The notes beneath the pieces are model-generated. The model made no database searches. It worked only from the letters and a program-made list of their open reading frames with translations, and was not told where the DNA came from. The translations under genes were made by a program, and so were the position numbers. Positions 10,800 through 22,734 of a stretch of DNA of 64,000 nucleotides are shown piece after piece (positions within the stretch are counted from its first letter, which is position 1; each line of letters starts with the position of its first letter). The stretch spans positions 8,827,528-8,891,527 of the forward strand of contig CM041200.1 of the NCBI GenBank assembly GCA_023078555.1. Reading direction: 5' to 3'. This stretch comes from Ulva prolifera (Eukaryota > Chlorophyta > Ulvophyceae > Ulvales > Ulvaceae).

Positions 10800-13478
10800 G
10801 GAGTCTTGCACCTTTGACAACTCGGCCTGCATGCAATACCAGCTGCATGAGTGCACGGCTCTAATGCATTCGTGGTCTGAGCGACTGTCACACAAATAGT
10901 GCTACAATTGCAGGCATTGGTGTCACATGTTAGTTCAAGTGTATCGGGGTAGTGACATACCGTCAATACAGCAACCTGCTGTTTTAATTTCTGCACACTC
11001 GCACCCTTGCTTCTGGGCTGATGCCTTGCCAGCTTAGCCTCGCAATCCTCTATCTTTTTCCGAATATCCCTGCGCGCTTGTAGGGCGGCCTCCTTCTCTG
11101 CCTTGGCCTTTCGCTTCTCAAGAGCTTTGTTGGACTTCTGCAATGTACAGGCGCTCTTACACCTGGTCTGATGATGGGTGGGGCAAGTACAATCGGACTA
11201 GGCGTCAATTGGCACAAATCATAAGAGGACATACCGGCGCTGCGGCTTGTAACTCCATCTCCGGGGACTCGCATCGATCGTCTGCCCGCTGGGGAGAATC
11301 AGGCTCTTCCTCTTCACCCATCTGATCGTGACCCACCTCTTCCACGTCCGGCTGGTGCTCACTGTCCTTATCAGCAGTGCGGTCTGCCCTTGGATCTAGC
11401 CCTGGCCGCCGGGGAGAAAAGTCAGCGAGCATTGTGCGCCGTCCGCTGTTGGAATGAGTGCCCCGTCTTCCTGACTTCGATGCGGTAGGAGCCTGTACAC
11501 GCATGGCTGCCTCGAATGATGGCACATGCCGCTCACACAGGCGTCCGTACAATCCCGGTACCACTTAATGGTCAACCTCAGGCGGGCAGTACAGCGTGTG
11601 GTGAGATTGTACCTTCTCGGTCTTCCTTTGTCTCTTGCCCCGTTGGACGGGAGAGTCAGCGGTCCCTTCGAGGGCGCGCCGGGCCGCAGCAACCTTGGCG
11701 ATTCCTTCGCACACATACTCACCGTCCTCCATAGCCCAGGCCTCGGGGGTTTTCATGGGTTCGCTATCGATAGGGAAGCGGTCTCCTCTCACGGTGAACT
11801 GCGCACGAACCACATTGGTTGGAACACAGTCGCCGAATGGCAGGTCAGCGGCCATGCAAGTGCGGATTCAAGCAGGCCGCGCCGCGCTGGAGTGGCCATT
11901 CGGCGAATGGCCACTCCGGGCGCGTGCAGTGCAACACAATGCATGACGCGCTGGAGTGGCCATTCGGCGAATGGCCACTCCGGGCGCGTGCAGTGCAACA
12001 CAATGCATGACGCGCTGGAGTGGCCATTCGGCGAATGGCCACTCCGGGCGCGTGCAGTGCAACACAATGCATGACGCGCTGGAGTGGCCACTCGGCGAAT
12101 GGCCACTCCGGGCGCGTGCAGTGCAACACAACGCATGACGCGCTGGGGTGGCCATTCGGCGAATGGCCACTCCAACTCTGACCAAGGTGGAGGACATGCC
12201 TTGGTGTTCTGGAACACATTCATTGCCGCGAGCAGCTTCCTCTGCTCGCGGGCGCTGGGATTCCTCCGCAGGCCCGTGTTATGGTCCCACGCCCGTCTCG
12301 CATACTTCCTGCACATCGGGTCACCTCCGTTTGGGCGGATACTGTGTGCTTCCCTTCTCCGGCACCGTTGGGCACGGTGTGACGATACGTCACAGTACGG
12401 GGAACAGTGGGCTGAGCTCAGCACACTGTGGCAGGTGTCGTACACAGGCTGTCTTATAGTATATAAGCAGCTGGACCTTAAAGGGTAGACGACAGATCTC
12501 ATAGTATATAAGCAGCTGAACCTTAAAGGGTAGACGACAGATCTCTTCTTCTATGTCTCTTGACTTCACAGTCGTTACACACGGCAGCAGGTACGGCATG
12601 GGCACGGCAACAGGCACGGCATAACCCGAGCATCAGCAGAGGCACACTCTTTGGTCACGGCGTTCAAATGGGCGTGCTGGCGGTAGAAAGCATGATTGAT
12701 ATTAGTCGCAGCTTTGTACGCTTCACCTGTTCTGCCGACCTGTACACGATACCCGTCACTGCATACTGACCGCGAATGGCGACTCTGACGCGCCAAGACA
12801 CAACACTGACAGTCGGTGGCATGGGATCCCGTGGCCCTGACGGGGTGGTAGTGGACCCCAGTTTGCAATCACGTTGTTAGTCGGAGACAGCAGCCGTACC
12901 CCATGTGCAGCTTTGCCGAGTGCGTCCGCCCGTGTTTTCGTTAGAATACTCCCGACCCACACCTTCTCGTCGTCTGGGAGGGCCAGGTTCACTAGTCCCT
13001 GCACCTTCTTGCCTTGCGTGTGGGCATCGGCCATTCCCGCCACCTTGGATCTCATCCCTTCCGTCCACATCATCACCGCATCCTTCATCGTTTCCCACCG
13101 CCTGTCAGCTTCCGGGTCCGCAGTCAACGCCGTAGCTGTGGAGTGTGCAGTGCCGACTGCTGCCGACGCTTGTCCCACGCTCCCTCTGCCCTTGCCCAGC
13201 GCCTTCACCAGCACGGGCGGCTTCAGCAGTCCAGCGATAGTGCCTTTCCTGAAGAAGTACCTTACGCACGTCATCAGTTTCTCGACACTGTCGATATCAA
13301 CGGAGCTGTCTTTGTCGACGGTTGACGTCAAAGTCAACCCGTCGACGCCGGCACCTCTGCTCCACACGTTGCTGACCAGCACGTCAAGCATCCCTGCTCC
13401 GTGGTCTGCGTCATCTACAACTTCTTTCTCGATGACGACGGGCGCCGCGCGGAGGAACGTGAACTGCAGGTTGGACAT
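10800..13478 (-). CDS. CACTA gene A, unknown protein with basic coiled-coil region
   Basis: The likely start is the ATG at 13478, 338 bp from the divergent transposase start. The first exon (13478 to about 12870) gives a mixed-charge protein without a motif I know. Further coding-like stretches in the same direction lie at about 12390-12180 (rich in Arg/Lys), 11860-11600, 11560-11270 (acidic, with runs of Glu) and 11140-10960 (Lys/Ala/Glu-rich, predicted coiled coil). I infer one spliced gene, with the palindrome array (11884-12175) in an intron, but two genes are possible because a duplicated TATA-like unit sits at 12456-12545. The position fits the second, DNA-binding protein that CACTA elements often encode (TnpA-like role); this is inference only. 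Confidence 0.5.
11884..12175. repeat. Five-copy 64-bp array with palindromic core
   Basis: Units start at 11884, 11948, 12012, 12076 and 12140. Each contains a palindrome of about 27 bp, GAGTGGCCATTCG followed by its inverse around a central G/C. One unit has an arm mismatch (ccactcgg at 12088). The same core is found in the array near the right end of the element. Confidence 0.92.
12456..12545. promoter_or_regulatory. Duplicated 45-bp unit with TATA-like motif
   Basis: Two copies (12456-12500 and 12501-12545) of a unit starting atagtatataagcagctg, differing at one base. TATATA-type cores are readable on both strands. Possible core promoter for a minus-strand gene A transcript; no direct evidence of use. 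Confidence 0.4.
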
Positions 13479-13815
13479 GGTGGATGATTAGACAAAGCGG
13501 AATTAACACACGTCTATGGCCCGTACTGTGGATGGTCGTATCGTAGGCACAGCTAACATATCGCGTCATTCGCACATGCTTTGCTGCTCCGTGCTTTGAA
13601 TGGTATGCCGATGTAGCGTCGTCGCGCGGTCCGCCTTCAAAGGTTTGGCTGCCTCGATACCCCGGCGCCTCGCCTGGGATTGTGGCGTCAGGGCGAACAT
13701 GGGATGCGACAGGGAGGTCTTCGTGGGACGTAATGCCATCATAGGGACGACAAACACCAGAGGCCGCGCTATCGTTGAACATCTTCACAAGAATGCTTAA
13801 GTCCGGCTGGCTACC
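13479..13815. promoter_or_regulatory. Shared intergenic region between divergent CACTA genes
   Basis: A 337-bp gap separates the starts of minus gene A (13478) and the transposase gene (13816), so any promoters must lie here back to back. I see no clear TATA box. Confidence 0.4.
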
Positions 13816-16800
13816 ATGGCCGGTTCGGCGGATAGACTGAAGAGGGCGGAGGTGAACGAATTGGTTGCCAAAGCGAACTGTAAGCGCCTGATCCCTCCCG
13901 AGCCGACGGGGAAGGAACCGTTTAAATACCAGTGTCTAGGCTGTGGTGAGAAGTTTCAGAGGCACAACACCGCCCAAAACCATCACGGTCCTTGCAGCCG
14001 TCGACTGAGTGCAGCAGCCGCATCGCGGAGAGCCGCTGGTGGACACGACGACGCGGGCCCAGACTCGAGGCCAGCCGCTGGCCCGACCTCCGCTACTGCC
14101 GATGATGACCGCAGCGGCAGACACGACGGGGCCGGTCCCTCTGGGAGATCCCCATCACCTCCAGACATGGGGGGTCCCCCCGATGAGCCTGCCCACTCCG
14201 ACGACCTCTTCGACGTGCGTACCTTCGGTAGTTGACCGTGCTAAGTCCCGGTTTGCCTGATCATGATGCAGATCGGCATGACAGCGGCTCGTGATCACGA
14301 TGGCCATGGGTGTCAGCGCTCCTGTCCCTCAGCTGTTTCTTGCCTGTTCGCCCAATGCAACTCCGAGGTGTTGGGATTGTGTACAGCTGCCCCCACCGTC
14401 CGAAAGCGATCACGCCGAGGGCCCCGCACAATTTTCAGACGACGACTCAGACTTCTCAGACGCCGACTCCATTGCCTTTTCATCAGAGACGGACTACAGT
14501 TCAGACGAACCTGAGGTGTGTCCACATCTTCCATTACATACAATGCTGTGAATCAGCTCGTACTCCTCCGTAGGACACGCCTGATCGTTGCACATGCAGG
14601 AGGCGGATGACGACGGCCCGGACCCCACCACAGGGGCCCGGAAGGGCACGGGCGCCTGGTGGCATGAGCAACGCATGAAACACATATACACCGGCAGCGC
14701 CCTCACCGTCCTCACAGTGTGCATGTGGATTGCCCAGTTGAAGAGCCTCTTCCGCATACAAGACGTGGTCGTCGACACGTGGTGCAGGTTCATACATTAC
14801 CTCCTGCTACCCGATGGAAACTTTTTCCCTCCCTCCTTCCACCTCGTCAAGGCGGTCTTGGGTGTCCCGCCTGTTTCCTCTGTAACGCGCCACGTTTGTC
14901 CCCAATGCTGGACCTTGTTCCCCCCACTTGATCCGGGTGACCATCACCAGCATCTGGCGGACACCTGTGGAACCACAGGTTGTTGTCAACAGCGATTTGA
15001 TGTCGATCTCACAGGGAAGGGTGTCCCTGTGCGCTCAGCTTTCTTCTTTGGCGAAGAAGCCTCGCTGAAAGACCTCCTCCTGCAGCCGGGGCTGCTGACG
15101 AGCGTACGGGAAGCCAGGGCAACAGCTGTCAAAGACAAAAGCAGCTTCCTCAACTCCCCGGCTGGAAAGGCCCTCAACCTGGCGTGTGGGGGCAAAATCC
15201 TGAAGCCAAAGCATAGGGAGCTTGTCCTGCTGTTCAGCCTCGGTGCGCTCCACCTCCTCATCTGAGCAGGTGGCTATCACACCGCATCGGCACGCCTATG
15301 CAACTCCGCGAATTGAGACCCTCTGCCTCGTGTCCCGACAGTCGCTTTTCCTGCAGGGGGGGACGGGGCCCAGCTGTACGTCAACAAGCAGCACGGTGTC
15401 ACAATCTGGGGGATCCGCCTGCTTGACCTGCCGCCCCATCTCTCAAGTACCAATGTGGCCTGGATTCCCCTTGGAGTGGTGGAGGGGCCATCCGAACCAA
15501 CATGCATGGCCAGCATTCTGGAGTCCGTGATGGCGTTCTTCAAGAAGCATGATCCGGGCGCGCACTCACCTTGTCTTCCTGGTCACTGCCGGGTGATGTG
15601 TACAGTTCCCGATCACGTAGTGTCTGGCCCCCGCACCACGTGATGGCTGGAGTGCAGGAGCTGGGGGTGAGGCACTCAAAATCACACTGCCCGGGGGCGA
15701 GGTACTGCACGTGTGGCCGGTGCTGTGCTGTGTGGAGGGGGATATCCCATGGCTGGAGAAACTTACCAACAGCATCGGCCATACAGCGAAGAGGGCATGT
15801 TTCAGATGTGCCCAAAACGGCGTGTGGGATTACCCCTCCAACACTGTCAGGTCCGGGGTGTTCACTTACGTTTGTAATCTCTTTCCTGCTAGTGCTGTCT
15901 CACGTACCTGTCCTGCTTATAACTGCTATCATGCATGCCACACAGGTGGATGGGACACCATCACCCTCTGCACCAGCCCGTGCCCTGCTATGCCGACGGG
16001 CCTCTGAAAGGGAAATCACTCACCCCGGAGGAAGAAGCAGCATCCTCGGCTGCAAACCCCCGGATGGTGCCTGGGAGTGTACAACCGGACACTGGTGGCA
16101 ACCCCCCGCGGACCGCGTGGTCTGAGCCCCGGCATGTGCAGCCCTCGTCCTGGGAGTCGGACAACCGCTTGAAGTACTCGGCGGCAGAGATCCTGGCCAG
16201 GGGCCGAAAGGGCGACAAGATCGCTGCCCAGGTGCAATTCCATCTACAGTGTCATCGAATGCAAACTGTGCACATGCGGCCTACTCCCCTGCCCCCCCTC
16301 TGTGCGCCGCAACTCATCTTGCCAACCCCTCTGACACCGAACAAGCGTCGTTGGTGATACGGCTCTTTTCTTGTGGTAACCCTGGCCAGGCCTGTGGTAA
16401 TGCAGGTCCACGCACCAACCTTGAAACGCTATTGCGACCGGAAGACACCGAAGTCCAGGGCCAAGCTCGCCAAAGATGAGTACAAGCTACTGGGGGTGAA
16501 AGGTTCTCCGCTGTTCAGTCTCCTCTCCTACTTCAAGTACGAGCACCCCCAGCCTGCTGCTGCCTGCCTCGCCCTTGAGTCTGGAGTTGATTATGAATTA
16601 CGCTGTGGCGTTGCAGTCCCTGCCATTTCTTCCGGCTCGGAGTGGCGCACGTGTTTCTGCTCGGTGTGCTCATGGACTTCTGGAACCAGTGGCTCCCTCC
16701 CCTGGGCCGGAAGAAGTCCAAGAAGGCGCCATTGACTGGCCTCCGGGCCCTGTTCCGACTGCCAGAGGATGTCGTCAAGGCGATAGCTGCCAGAGCGCCC

Positions 16801-18332
16801 CACATCATGCAGACCTCTCTTTTCAAGAAGGTGTACACCGACATCACCAAGTGCGCAGTCCCATCGCCTGCACACCCTGCTCGCATCCGAGGCTGCGCCA
16901 TTTTTCGGACTGTTACTTGGACACAGGAACCATGTGCACTCCTGTTGAAGCATCCCGTCTGAGTCAGGGTGACTGTTTGCGTAGGCACCGCAGTCGCTGG
17001 CTCATGGAAGACTGGCTGGCCTTCACCGAGACATTCTCGCTGTACCTCCTGCACGATCTCCCGTGGAAAGCCTCCGAGAAACGCATACGCAGCGTGTTTG
17101 AGCAGTCGTGGGGGCTCCTGCGAGCAGGGGCCCTCTACTTTCTCAGATATGAAGAGGGTCAGCACACACCGGCCCGAATCACGGAAGCTCAGCGATTGCT
17201 GCTGCAGTACGCCAAACTGGCGGAAGAGACGTTTGAAGGGGCTGCTCTCAGCACGTACAAGCTGCATCTGGCGGCCAGTCACCTACCGGATCAGGTGAGG
17301 TGCTGCGGTGCATCCTTCTTCAGTCTTGAATTCTGGATCGAGCGGATGGTCCAGCTCCTGAAGAGACTGATCAAGTATCGATCGACTCGTTGCCCTGAAC
17401 AAGTATATGTGAGCGATGAACTGCTGCGCCGCACATGTATGCGGCTGTTGCATGATGCAGCTTCACTGCCTGCTGCCATGACTTCACTGTCAGATGCCAT
17501 AGCGACTGAGAAACGCCGGCGGGCACGAACTCGCAATGGAAGATCCGCTGACGGGGAGCAACCAATTGACAGTGACCGGATCACCGGCAGGGTCGTGGGG
17601 GTGGGCAGGGCCCTTGCCCAGTCTGAGACTGCGGCGGTCCTCCCCCTGGACTTTGTGGGAGATAATCTGACAGGGTTGCCGTACCTCCTCTTCCATCAGG
17701 ACTCCCTACAGGACGAGGGCTGGCCAACTCACAGTCGCCTGGGGGTTGGTTATGCACGTCAGGTGGCCATCCACCGAGCTCTGGGCCTGAAGGTGGATGG
17801 CAGTGTTGATGAGGCTCGCCGTGAGGGCACAGTGACACTTATGAAGTTCCACCAGATGCAATCCCGCGTTGCAGACATGTTCAGCTGCGCGCAACAGTGT
17901 ACGCAAGGGAAGAAAGACAACAAGTGGTGCCTCTTGAGGTACCTCATTGGGGGGGACGGGGACGGGGGTGGCGGGACAGTGACATATTTCGTCGGGGAAC
18001 TGCAGTATTTCACGAGGGCGTGTCTGCAGCCCCGGGATGGCGTGTGTTGCGTGTCATGTGTTGCGGAACCAAACCCATTGTACCTGGGGGTTGCTGATCT
18101 GTATAATTGCACCTTGCCAGCCACCCCGGGAGCCCGCGCCCCAGATCCCGTGTTGAAACGTCCCCCCGAGTTTTTCGGTGTGGCGAGTGCAAACAGGGGG
18201 TCTCGGGCATATGCCGGCAGATACGTCGTAGACTTGGACGCAGTTCCATGCCAGTTAGTTCCAGTCCGGAGGGGTGCACAAAATGTGCAGTATTGGGCCA
18301 CAGCGAACAAGGCTTCTGGCCGAACTGTGTAA
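13816..18332 (+). CDS. CACTA transposase, Tnp2 type, multi-exon
   Basis: Cuts and joins the CACTA ends. The ATG at 13816 starts a basic N-terminus with a zinc-finger-like CLGCGEKFQRHN...HHGPC. Likely exons: 13816-14213, 14333-14515 (acidic/Ser), 14600-15242 and about 15357-15550, 15650-15870, 15950-16240, 16402-16600, 16610-16940 and 16993-18332, with GT-AG borders where I could read them. Tnp2 hallmarks appear in order: a Cys/His cluster (CPQCWTLFPPL...CGTTGCC), first acidic site in DGAQLYV near 15360, LIPLGV-like IPLGVVEGP, second acidic site in EGDIPWLEKL followed by ACFRCAQNG, then GVKGSPLF, and the C-terminal FWIERMVQLLKR block that supplies the third acidic residue. The last exon extends about 300 residues beyond this. 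Some central exon edges are uncertain. A KDZ transposase is less likely given the Tnp2 motifs and CACTA ends. Confidence 0.85.
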
Positions 18333-18683
18333 TTGTACAAGACCACCGCCAAATGCCTTCGTCAGCAATCCCAGTTGATGGCAATCCCAGTTGTGCCCAC
18401 TTTGCATTTTCCATACTTGCCAGAGGGCCACGGGGGGGACCAGAGTCCCCGCCAGTGCGTGTCTACAGGCGCCACCCTCGTTGGAGCCATACAACCCACG
18501 TCCTGCGGCGTGCGCTCGTGGCCACTTTCGCTCCCTCTTCAAGCGTCGGTGTCGTCTGTTAGTGCACGTCGCAGGTCCAGCGGACAGATTAATGGTAGGT
18601 GCAAGGTCTGATGCAGTTGATGTAGGAAGACTGCGTCGCGATAGCGCTGATAGAACGTTTCTGTGCGGTGTACAGTCCACACG

Positions 18684-21295
18684 ATGTGTGCCAGTATGAT
18701 AACGGACGGGGACTTGCGGGCCTACCTTGCGACAATTCGTAGTAACCGTCAGTGTGACTCGTCTTTCAAGCGGTTCCTGGAAACCGCCCTGAAGGGTAAC
18801 TGGACGCCTGGCCAGCCGATCCCAGCACTAACGATCTGTACCCGGAAGCCCGGGTTCCCGATAGACTTCATGGCCAACGCCTACCTATTAACGACTGTAG
18901 ATGTTACCATGGTGGGCTCTATAGTGGAGGCCGGGGGGGAAGGGTTAGAAATGTACCTGGACTCGATCCGGGCGATGAAGGAGAGTGTAGAGGCTTCACA
19001 CACCGCCGACCACGCCGCGCGGGTAGAGCAGAAGATGAAATCCCTCTGGCACGACCTCCGGATGATCGCATTCGAGCGCGCGGTCCATACTAAGGCCCCG
19101 TGCAAGCCAGAGGAGATCGTGCTGTACCGGTCTTGCCAGGTCGGCGCGGGCATCATAGAAGACGCTGGCGGCCTGCTCGAACGTGTGCGGCACACGGGCG
19201 GGACAGACTTGATCTGCGAGTGGATACAGTCCGAGGCAAACTTCGCACGGACTCCAAATCCTAAGTGGCCTGTCTCCGAGGTTCAGGTGGGGCCTCTGCA
19301 GGCGCCCATGTTGGCGTTACAGCTAGAGAGGGGTGGGGCGGGCGGGTCGCACGGTGAAGACCGGGGGGGACCCGACGCCGCTCTTGGGGGCGTCACCGGC
19401 ACCGCCACAGCCCCAGGACCGGGTGCAGCCGCTGCCCCGCCGCCAACAGAGTCCAGCGGCACCAGCATAGGCCCGGGTGACCGAAGGCAGGGGCGTGGCA
19501 GACACACCCATCCGCGGCAGCAGCAGCGGGTTGGCGAGGCACGAGGGGCACGGGCTCCGGGTAGAGGACGCGCTGATCGGGGCACCAGTCTTCAGCAGCC
19601 CGCCCGAATTAGGTGGCCCAGGGGGGCACGGGGTGCCGCACGGGGGGGGGCTGCGGCCGTAGCGCAGATCCTTAGCCGGGATCATCCGCCGCCCGAGGGG
19701 CCGGCTGCAGTAGGGGTTCCCCCTGTGGCGTTGCCCCAGCAGTCCCCACAGCCGGTTGGCCCTGTGAGGCCGCCGTCGCCATCGCGGACCAGTGGCTGTC
19801 TGCCGCCGCCGCGGCTGGACGAATCTGCTACAGCTATCGAAACCAGACTAGCTGCCGCAGACGCGGGGCCGGCAGGTCCCCCGGATGATCCCCCCGCCTG
19901 GGAAGGGCCCATTGCGGACCCCCCTGCCGAAGGAGACAATAAGGCGAGGTCGGACACCGATGCCAATCCGGTTCCATCCGTCACCCCTGATGATGGCCCT
20001 AGCGAGGGGCCCCAACCTGCCCCAGTCGGTGCAGCCATCTGCTCCATCGGCGAGGCCCCCCCCCCGCTCCGGACCTCTCCGGAGCCTGCTTGTCCAGCAC
20101 CCGGTCAAGAGGGGCCAATCCTGTCCGCACCTCCTCCTGCCCCGGACGTCCCGGAGCCTTCGGCCGCCGGTAAGGATAAGCCGCGGCTGTCAGCATCCCT
20201 CCTGGCACACCCTCCGGTGGTGCCGCCGGATTGGGTCACAACCTTCCCTGCAAAGCCTCCGGGCAAGCTGAAGCAGCAGTGGGGGTCCACTTCCAAAGAC
20301 GCCGGTACATCCGCTGCAGACACAACGCAGGAGGCAGCTGAACCGACCGTAGTGTCCTCCGACGACGACGATGGGGAGAGGTTCCCGAATGTGGTGGGGG
20401 GTGTGATCTTGCAACTAGGGCATTTTGGGGATGCTCGGGTGTCTGTGACAGTCGGTCTGGAAACCCTCGCGAGAGGCTGGCCCACCGCATGGGCCGAGAG
20501 TACACACGTTGACTACGCCTTGAGTAGGTGTGTCGCACTGGCCGGGCAGGGCGTCATTGCAACGCCTAGCCAGAATATGGCTGGGATATGTACTGGGGAT
20601 GCGGACGCAGACTGGTCAAGCGGACGCACCAGATTTATGGGGCGGTGGTTGTTCAAAGCTCACACCTTTGAGCAAGAATGTGTCTTAGTCCCTGTCCCCC
20701 GGAACGGCCACTGGATGTTGGCTGTCATCTGGCATCCATGTACGCTCTCCCGCCGCAGCAGACTTTGTGATGAGGTAGCCTGCTGTGCGTAGGACTGTCA
20801 TATTGCCCCCCGCCCCCCCATACCCCCCCCCCCCCCCCCCCCACAGTAGGCCCGCTGAACGCCACTACTGACGTTTCAGCCATAATGCAGGGCGTATGAA
20901 GCAGAATAAGGCGCCGACTGTGTCGTTCTTTGACAGCCTGATCAGCGCCGGCTCAGGCACCGCTGAACGGGCCAGGGACGTCTTGAGTGAGGCTCTGTGC
21001 ATGGCGCTGGACTACCCCGAGGGCCGGGCCCCCTCCCCCCCGGAAGACCCCTCATCTACCACCCGGCCTCGGGTAAAAGCAGTGGGCCGCCGACACAACG
21101 TCCGACTGGCCACCCGGCCGACCGAATCCACCGCTAGGATAACCCTGAAGTTGGCGAAGGTACAATGCCCACGTCCCACTGTTCTCCTGCGATACCATCC
21201 ACACAGATGCTGTCCTCTGACCCTTGACAGTCGCGCATATTACCAAATGGACTGCAATCGTTGACACAACAGCACCCTCTGATTGCGCCCACCTG

Positions 21296-21329
<34 letters not shown>

Positions 21330-22050
21330 TTCTCTGCCCGAACCCGGACAGCGTACTGCTTTGGAACCACCCCGCGTCCAAGGTCTGCGGTGGACTTGAT
21401 CTGTTGACGTAACATTAGCATTATAACCGTCCCCCAATGGTGTCCAGGTAGGAGGAACCCCGCAGCAACCAAACGGCCACGACTGCGGGTTTTTCACATG
21501 CATGCTGGCCGACGCTGTGTGCGACGTCATCCACCGCATGCGACAGGAGGGGGGAACTGTGTTCAGCAGTGACATCCACGGTGACGAGGCGACTCGAAGG
21601 GTCCTGTTACTCACCAACCGCGTCAAGGTGCAGCACGCGGTGCTGTACCGTATCGTCCTCACTCGAGCCCTCATTCAAGAGTGGCACCGAGGCGGGAGAG
21701 GGGGCGACAAGTTGGGACACTTATCAGTCGAGGATGGCACCAAGATTCTAGCTGACGCTAGGTGGGACCGCCACCTCCAGACACCGCCCTTCAAAGACTT
21801 TTCCGAAGAGCAGCTGAGGTGCGAGCTAGTCGATGCACCTGCCATGTCCACCGCAGCATTGTCACCATCTATCCTCTGGCACCCCCTTGGAGGCCCGGTG
21901 GGGACCTTTGCCTGATGAAGCTGCTGGATCTGCAGGGAGTGGTACCTGCAGGCGCGCTTTGAAGCCTTCCTGGAGACTGCGCGCCCGGTAGTGGCTACCC
22001 TGAAACAGCAGTATAACAAGCTGATGGCTCATTCGCTGAAGACGCGTTTA
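18684..22050 (+). CDS. ULP1-like cysteine protease carried by the CACTA element
   Basis: Starts at the ATG at 18684, about 350 bp after the transposase stop and on the same strand. Exon 1 (to about 20738) has a globular N-terminal domain, then roughly 330 residues rich in Pro/Gly/Ala, then the catalytic His in NGHWMLAVIWHP. Exon 2 (about 20891-21159) has the Asp in VSFFDSLISAG. Exon 3 starts at about 21448 and has the Gln and Cys in PQQPNGHDCGFFTC. His, Asp, Gln and Cys in this order and spacing are those of the C48/ULP1 SUMO-protease family. Introns 1 and 2 contain runs of 20 and 30 C. The 3' end is unclear. ULP1-like genes are common passengers in plant and algal CACTA elements; their role in transposition is not established. 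Confidence 0.83.
20823..20842 (+). repeat. C homopolymer, 20 bases
   Basis: Uninterrupted run within intron 1 of the ULP1-like gene, just before its acceptor region. Confidence 0.9.
21297..21326 (+). repeat. C homopolymer, 30 bases
   Basis: Uninterrupted run within intron 2 of the ULP1-like gene. The length as assembled should be treated as approximate. Confidence 0.88.
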
Positions 22051-22586
22051 TGAGACACTGAAGGGTGGCATCCGGGAGATTCCGACGCCACAGGCCAGGT
22101 GATGCCATTTCGCTGCAGCTGCACTGAACCTCGGTGTCTCGACTGCAGCGCTGCGGGCTGCTGCCAGGCAGGCACAGCTGAAACTGTTCTGAACCCATTG
22201 TCTACAGAAGACAAGACGCCACAGTTTGCGTACGGAGTTCGACTCAGTATTCTAATCGTTATTTCGTGTAAAAAATTCTATCAATCCTCAACGGCTACAC
22301 CAGGTCGGCGCTGTAGGATTAGAGGGGTACAACGGTCAACCCCTGCATTATAGCAGAGCGTATGGCACTAGTAGACGGGGGTGCATCACTGTACAGTGAT
22401 GTGGCCCACCGTCCTTGTATTACCGTCGAAATGGGAATAATTTTGACGTATTCCCGTAGCATCTGCATTAACAAAGTTACTATGCTGATACTGCCGGGAA
22501 GTTCTACGCTTGATGGCTTAGCGGACACTGCACGCCGCATTAAAGTGTACTAGTACACTTTACTCCCACGCAGATGTGCTACCGGC

Positions 22587-22680
22587 ACCCCCATCCCCCA
22601 GGGACTTAGCTCATCAACCAGTATTCACCACAGGCCCCCATCCCCCAGGGACTTTGCTCATCAACCAGTATTCACCACAG
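22587..22680. repeat. Two 47-bp tandem repeats
   Basis: Units contain ccatcccccagggact followed by tcatcaaccagtattcacca; they differ by one base (ttagc versus tttgc). They lie between the ULP1-like gene and minus gene B, whose 3' ends face each other. Confidence 0.85.
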
Positions 22681-22734
22681 GATCCGGGGCTGGGACGGCT
22701 TCGCTGCCCTCTGTAGAATTGCGTCCCTGCACGG

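Noticed and set aside
13816..18332. KDZ (Kyakuja/Dileera/Zisupton) transposase
   Set aside because: Motifs fit Tnp2, and the termini and 3-bp duplication are those of CACTA elements.
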